Assembly: GCA_031409695.1 (NCBI GenBank)
Contig: JANNXS010000402.1
Coordinates: 1 to 9,589 of the forward strand
Length of the DNA: 9,589 nucleotides
Source of the DNA: JABFRJ01 sp031409695
GTDB lineage: Bacteria > Pseudomonadota > Alphaproteobacteria > Rhizobiales > Hyphomicrobiaceae
Direction: 5' to 3'
The translations under genes were made by a program, and so were the position numbers. Below, piece by piece: positions 6,669 through 9,589 of the stretch. The notes beneath the pieces were generated by a model. The model worked only from the letters and a program-made list of their open reading frames with translations. It did not search any database and had not been told where the DNA came from. Position 1 is the stretch's first letter. Every line of letters begins with the position of its first letter.

Positions 6669-6712
6669 GTGATCACGGGCTCGAACCGTGGACCCGGTGA
6701 TTAAGAGTCATC
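6663..6712 (-). tRNA. 3' fragment of tRNA-Lys(CTT), probable attachment site of the integrative element
   Basis: Read on the minus strand, the fragment has these parts: an anticodon loop CTCTTAA (6707-6701, anticodon CTT); a 3' anticodon strand TCACC; a 5-base variable loop (6695-6691); a perfect T stem CACGG/CCGTG around TTCGAGC (6690-6674); the acceptor 3' strand ATCACCC; discriminator A; and encoded CCA (6665-6663). Only four of five anticodon-stem pairs form, and nothing further upstream resembles a D-arm or the 5' acceptor strand. It is therefore a 3' piece, not a working tRNA. Tyrosine-recombinase elements use such tRNA 3' ends as att cores, and an integrase starts 190 bases away. The intact copy is expected at the other end of the element. 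Confidence 0.8.
6689..6701. repeat. 13-bp repeat TGGACCCGGTGAT, copy within tRNA fragment
   Basis: This is identical to 6861-6873, 172 bases away in direct orientation. Here it spans the variable loop and the 3' anticodon strand of the tRNA-Lys fragment. The 9-mer ATCAAAATC starts 21 bases after the first base of the repeat. Confidence 0.8.
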
Positions 6713-6843
6713 AAAATCGCTGAATCACAAGCTTTTGATCCAGCAGCTTATTATGAATTTTATCAAGCTAAATCAATGTATTGAAGTCCATCATCTGCCC
6801 TCGTCTTCCCTCAGCTTCCGTCGTCGACTTGCTGTTTCTCACG

Positions 6844-6897
6844 TATATTTGGTGTATATCTGGACCCGGTGATCAGGTGGTGATTTTGATCAGAGGG
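6844..6897 (+). promoter_or_regulatory. Integrase leader: possible -10 and ribosome binding site
   Basis: TATATT at 6844-6849 (with a second TATAT at 6855-6859) is the best -10 candidate. No good -35 stands at the right distance, though TTGCTG at 6829 is nearby. GAGGG at 6893-6897 lies 5 bases before ATG 6903 and fixes the start. The region between holds the second att-core repeat, so integrase binding there could block its own transcription. Confidence 0.35.
6861..6873. repeat. 13-bp repeat TGGACCCGGTGAT, copy before the integrase gene
   Basis: This is an exact second copy of part of the tRNA-derived att core, 29 bases upstream of the integrase ATG. The 9-mer GATTTTGAT, reverse complement of the one by the first copy, also starts 21 bases after the first base of this repeat. 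This could be an extra integrase-binding site serving att function or autoregulation. Confidence 0.75.
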
Positions 6898-6902
6898 TCG
6901 AC

Positions 6903-8234
6903 ATGCCCGTTATCACGAAGCGCTTCCTCGATGGCCTCAACGGGGATGGCAAGTTGCGCATCATCCGCGATGATGAATTGACTGGCTTCGGCGTCCAGGT
7001 GACGCCTCAGGGTGGCATCAGCTTCTGCGTCACCTATTCGGTCGGCACCAAGTCGCGGCGCAAGGTCATCGGCCGCTTTGGCCCTCTGACCGTCGAGAAA
7101 GCCCGCAAGCTTGCCTTGGCCCACCTCGCCACTGCCGCCCAAGGCGACGATCCCCTACCCGAAACCGATCGCCACTTCGCAACCGTCGGCGAACTGTTCG
7201 AGGCTTGGATGCAGCGCCACGTGGCCGTCAACCTCAAGCCCAACAGTGCCCGGGCCTACCGTAAATCGTTTGAGAACCACGGGCGCTCCCGTTTCGGCCA
7301 TTTCGCCCCGTCGAAACTCGACCACGCCACGTTCGCCGCAGCCCGCGATGCCATGAAGGACACCCCGATCCTGGCCAACCACATGTTACGCACCATGCGC
7401 GCCATGCTCAGTTGGGCGACCAGCCAAGGCTATGTTCAATGGCCGCACGGGAACCCCTCGCGCGGTCATCGCCTTTATCGCGAAACAGCGTCCGACCGCA
7501 TTCTCACCGTCGCGGAAATTCGTGCCTTCGTTGCCGGCCTGCCCGCCGCCCGAATGGACGATGCCACCCGCGACATGCTGATGCTGGAGTTGCTGCTTGG
7601 CCAGCGATCCGGCGAGATCGCCGCCATGCGTAAAGCCGATGTCGATCTTACAGCGGCAACCTGGACCATCGTGGAAAACAAGAGCGACCGCCCCCACGTC
7701 GTGCCCTTGCCACCTTGGTCACGCGCCATCCTCGCAGCTGCGATCATGCGTGCGAAAGGCCATCACGTGTTCCCGTCACCGGTCCGCGACCCTGCGGCAG
7801 CTGATGCTCAAGGCGTGGACTCCCATGCGCTGGCCACAGCACTTCGCCGCGCCCAACGCCCCACCGACAAACATGGCAAGCCCGCCGCAGACACCCCAGA
7901 TAAAGTATGGGTGTTTGACTTTCGGAACCGGGAAGGCGCGGCCAATCCCGTGTCGCCTCACGATCTGCGCCGCACCTGCTCGTCCTACCTGGAACTACTG
8001 GGGTTCGGCGACTTCATCCGGGGCGCCATCTTGAATCATTCGCAGCGCCGAAACGTGACTGCCAAACACTACAGTGCCGCCGACCTGCTCAAACTCAAAC
8101 GGACGGCCTTGTTGCAATGGGAAGCCGCAGTCCGGCGTATCGAGGCTGGCGAAGATCCTTTCGCTTCCGTGCTGGAAGACGACCGCGCGGAAGAAGCACG
8201 CGTTCTTGGTACCGCGACTGCTCAAACCAGCTGA
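6903..8234 (+). CDS. int: Tyrosine recombinase (phage/island integrase with DUF4102-type N-terminus)
   Basis: A 443-residue site-specific recombinase. Residues 1-80 form the arm-binding domain of P4-like integrases (ITKRFLDGL, RDDELTGFGVQVTPQG, GRFGPLTVEKARKLA). About 92-180 is the SAM-like core-binding domain. The catalytic domain has R235 (LLLGQRSGEIAAMR), K260 (NKSDRPHVVPLP), H353-x2-R356 (SPHDLRRT), H379 (ILNHS) and nucleophile Y390 (AKHYS), so the full catalytic set is present. It should cut and join DNA at the tRNA-Lys 3' end that lies 190 bases upstream, giving integration or excision of the element that extends to the right. The gene is intact with a good ribosome site. Transcription points away from the att fragment into the element. 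Confidence 0.93.
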   Translation: MPVITKRFLDGLNGDGKLRIIRDDELTGFGVQVTPQGGISFCVTYSVGTKSRRKVIGRFGPLTVEKARKLALAHLATAAQGDDPLPETDRHFATVGELFEAWMQRHVAVNLKPNSARAYRKSFENHGRSRFGHFAPSKLDHATFAAARDAMKDTPILANHMLRTMRAMLSWATSQGYVQWPHGNPSRGHRLYRETASDRILTVAEIRAFVAGLPAARMDDATRDMLMLELLLGQRSGEIAAMRKADVDLTAATWTIVENKSDRPHVVPLPPWSRAILAAAIMRAKGHHVFPSPVRDPAAADAQGVDSHALATALRRAQRPTDKHGKPAADTPDKVWVFDFRNREGAANPVSPHDLRRTCSSYLELLGFGDFIRGAILNHSQRRNVTAKHYSAADLLKLKRTALLQWEAAVRRIEAGEDPFASVLEDDRAEEARVLGTATAQTS

Positions 8235-8294
8235 ACCGGGCTTGTTTAATCACGCAGTCTCAGGCCATGCCTCATTGCTCACTTAAAGCAGATA

Positions 8295-8323
8295 TTGACA
8301 ATGTTCTCACTTCACCCCATACT
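8295..8323 (+). promoter_or_regulatory. Putative promoter of the HTH/PIN gene pair
   Basis: TTGACA at 8295-8300, a 17-base spacer, then CATACT at 8318-8323 (4 of 6 to TATAAT). The predicted transcription start near 8330 lies before ATG 8349. A TTG start at 8295 for the next gene would sit on the -35 and is therefore rejected. Confidence 0.55.
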
Positions 8324-8348
8324 GCAAGGGAGAACGAAAGAACGCCCC

Positions 8349-8789
8349 ATGAGCATCCGCGCCTACAACGAACCGGTGTCACCCACCCCGGAGACCGTGA
8401 CATTCGCCCAGAAGGCCATCCATGACCTGGATAGGCCCGAGGCCCGTTTTGCGTTGGTCGATCGCGTGTCTGGCCAAGAACTGCCGCTTAGCGACCAAAT
8501 CCATGATCTGCTCCGCCAGCTGATGGTGGACCTCGCCCAGAACCGCGCCGTCGCCATCGTGCCGCTGGACCACGAACTCACCCCCAACCAGGCCGCTGAC
8601 ATTCTCAACGTGTCGCGCACCACCATCGTGCGCCTCATCGACAGCGGCAAGCTGCCCGCCCACCTCGTCGGCACCCACCACCGCATCCGCCTGGAAGACC
8701 TGCTCGCCCACAAACAGGCCGCCGACATCGCCCATGAGAAGGCCATGCAGGAGATGGTGACGCTCGGCCAAGAACTAGGCCTGGAGTGA
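8349..8789 (+). CDS. Excisionase-like HTH DNA-binding protein, probable antitoxin
   Basis: A 146-residue protein. The middle and C-terminal part (about 76-121) is an HTH_17/MerR-like excisionase domain: LTPNQAADILNVSRTTIVRLIDSGKLP, split by the turn at NVS, then HHRIRLEDLLAHK. The N-terminal 70 residues are of unclear fold and may hold the toxin-binding or dimerisation part. The gene ends 3 bases before the PIN gene, which suggests one transcript and a toxin-antitoxin pair in which this protein is antitoxin and autorepressor. It could instead assist excision because it lies next to an integrase, but true excisionases are usually shorter. Purine-rich sequence (GGGAGAACGAAAG, 8328-8340) precedes ATG 8349 but is not an ideal Shine-Dalgarno. 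Confidence 0.8.
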   Translation: MSIRAYNEPVSPTPETVTFAQKAIHDLDRPEARFALVDRVSGQELPLSDQIHDLLRQLMVDLAQNRAVAIVPLDHELTPNQAADILNVSRTTIVRLIDSGKLPAHLVGTHHRIRLEDLLAHKQAADIAHEKAMQEMVTLGQELGLE

Positions 8790-8792
8790 TCC

Positions 8793-9362
8793 GTGCCCAG
8801 ACCCGCCGCGCTCTTTGACGCCAACGTCCTGGCGTCGATCACGCTCACCGACCTGATCGTGGAGTCCGCCAAACAAGGCCTGTTCAAAGCCCGATGGTCC
8901 GATGACATCCACGTCGAGTGGATGCGCGCTGTCATCGGTGCCAATCCCGGCATCGACCCGGCCAAGATCGACCGCCGCCGCCAACAGATGGACGCCAACA
9001 CCGACGCGGCGATCGTCACTGGCTATGCCGATCTCATTCCCCGCCTCACGTTGCCCGATACCGGTGACCGGCATGTGCTCGCCGCCGCCATTGTCGGCCT
9101 TTGCGACACCCTGGTGACATTCAACCTCAAGCATTTTCCAGCGGCAATCCTGGCCATTCACGGGGTCACGCCCATGCATCCCGACCTGTTCTTTCTCGAC
9201 TGCTTTGCCCACCACGCGTTGACCGTCCTCAAGGTGATTAAGACCTGCCGCGCGCGGATGAAGGCACCGCCCCTTTCTGCGAACGAGTACGTCAAGCGGC
9301 TGGAGCGCGTTGGATTGCCGATGTTCTCCGCTCGGCTCGCCGGCCACACGGCGCTGTTGTGA
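8793..9362 (+). CDS. PIN-domain protein, probable ribonuclease toxin (VapC-like, PIN_3 type)
   Basis: A 189-residue protein starting at GTG 8793, with GGAG (8783-8786) 6 bases ahead. The PIN core shows the acidic metal-binding residues in order: D9 (ALFDANVL), E42 (DDIHVEWMR), and D89 and D92 (LPDTGDRHVLAAAI). It continues VTFNLKHFP, where N111 replaces the usual fourth acidic residue, as common in this branch. PIN toxins cleave RNA with Mg/Mn; the target cannot be read from sequence. The C-terminal 60 residues beyond the domain (MHPDLFFLDCFAHH, then a basic RARMK stretch) are an extension. Coupling to the HTH gene and position near a ParA gene suggest an addiction module that stabilises the mobile element. 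Confidence 0.82.
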   Translation: MPRPAALFDANVLASITLTDLIVESAKQGLFKARWSDDIHVEWMRAVIGANPGIDPAKIDRRRQQMDANTDAAIVTGYADLIPRLTLPDTGDRHVLAAAIVGLCDTLVTFNLKHFPAAILAIHGVTPMHPDLFFLDCFAHHALTVLKVIKTCRARMKAPPLSANEYVKRLERVGLPMFSARLAGHTALL

Positions 9363-9372
9363 CGTAGAACGG

Positions 9373-9519
9373 TAGCTGCTAGTTTTCTAGCTGCAACTTA
9401 TTTATCAGCAACATAATTAGCAGCTATTTTGTTACACCTCTGCGTTTCGAATTTTTTCACATTATTGCGCTGTGCTTTGCAGGGGCATATAAACCTAGCA
9501 CATAAGAAAGTAGCAGCTA
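9373..9519. promoter_or_regulatory. Cluster of TAGCNGCTA palindromes before parA (operator or centromere sites)
   Basis: Three exact 9-bp palindromes with a free centre lie at 9373-9381 (TAGCTGCTA), 9418-9426 and 9511-9519 (both TAGCAGCTA). A degenerate one lies at 9388-9396 (TAGCTGCAA). The last is 4 bases before the parA ATG and overlaps where the ribosome site would be. The first two and the degenerate one lie in an AT-rich stretch after the PIN gene. Such arrays upstream of partition operons are bound by ParA/ParB-type or Kor-type regulators; which protein binds here is unknown. Confidence 0.6.
9465..9493 (+). promoter_or_regulatory. Putative parA promoter
   Basis: TTGCGC at 9465-9470, exactly 17 bases, then TATAAA at 9488-9493. 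This is a good sigma70-like match with a start near 9500, 24 bases before the parA ATG. It is flanked by the TAGCNGCTA palindromes on both sides, so repression by a site-binding protein is plausible. Confidence 0.6.
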
Positions 9520-9523
9520 GGTC

Positions 9524-9589
9524 ATGCCCATTATCATCGCACTAATTTCTCAGAAAGGTGGCGTCGGGAAATCCGCGCTATCCCGTGCC
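9524..9589 (+). CDS. parA: ParA-family partition ATPase, N-terminus only (runs off right edge)
   Basis: The 22 visible codons read MPIIIALISQKGGVGKSALS plus two more. They give the first beta strand and the deviant Walker A loop KGGVGKS (residues 11-17) that defines ParA/MinD ATPases. There is no N-terminal HTH extension, so this resembles the short (type Ib or chromosomal Soj-like) ParA rather than P1-type. ParA with ParB distributes plasmids or excised integrative elements. Finding it after an integrase and a toxin-antitoxin pair suggests an element that replicates, or at least persists, extrachromosomally. Confidence 0.88.
   Translation, partial: MPIIIALISQKGGVGKSALSRA

Noticed and set aside
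6663..6745. Complete tRNA-Lys gene
   Set aside because: No D-arm or 5' acceptor strand complementary to ATCACCC is found upstream, and the anticodon stem has a mismatch. Only the 3' part is present.
8295..8348. TTG start adding 18 residues to the HTH protein
   Set aside because: The TTG is the first half of a TTGACA -35 box with a matching -10 at 8318, so it would not be in the transcript.
1..9589. CRISPR array, riboswitch or strong intrinsic terminators
   Set aside because: I saw no regularly spaced identical repeats, no recognisable riboswitch core and no clear GC hairpin followed by a T-run in the gaps between genes.

Overview
The window looks like an accessory segment of a high-GC proteobacterium. 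The host lineage is not fixed by anything visible; the Rhs core wording and gene content fit alpha- or other proteobacteria, but that is impression only. It has three parts.

(1) Positions 1-1931 are ordinary chromosomal-type metabolism. There is the N-terminus of a molybdopterin/[4Fe-4S] oxidoreductase (minus, running off the left edge), an HxlR-family regulator (minus), and a divergent short-chain dehydrogenase (plus). The SDR is followed 7 bases later by the first 59 codons of a DsbA/2-hydroxychromene-2-carboxylate-isomerase-like gene. The HxlR/SDR divergent region contains a good sigma70-like promoter with an inverted repeat over its -10. The isomerase-like gene is cut off where a piece resembling an IS21-family terminus begins.

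(2) Positions 2027-6668 are a minus-strand Rhs polymorphic-toxin array. In transcription order it holds: an N-terminally truncated Rhs with a WHH-type HNH/Endo VII nuclease tip; a SMI1/KNR4 (SUKH) immunity gene; a second, diverged Rhs core tail with a different putative nuclease tip; a 288-residue candidate immunity gene overlapping it by ATGA; and an Rhs core fragment with no tip. All Rhs pieces lack a proper N-terminus. The two outermost Rhs pieces share a 91-bp direct repeat (about 92% identical) that brackets the two toxin/immunity modules. This is what one expects of a graveyard or reservoir of displaced Rhs tips.

(3) Positions 6663-9589 are the end of an integrative element. It starts with a 3' fragment of a tRNA-Lys(CTT) gene, ending in CCA and sitting exactly at the break in the Rhs gene. 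Then come a tyrosine recombinase, a putative toxin-antitoxin pair (excisionase-like HTH protein plus PIN-domain protein), and the start of a ParA partition ATPase. The parA promoter region carries a set of 9-bp palindromes (TAGCNGCTA). A tRNA-derived 13-bp sequence recurs just before the integrase gene.

Taken together, the window is a boundary where an IS remnant, an Rhs tip array and a tRNA-targeting element with a plasmid-like maintenance module have accumulated. The most original parts are the uncharacterised tip/immunity pair (2861-4764), the repeat-bracketed array, and the chimeric tRNA/Rhs att junction with its duplicated core.
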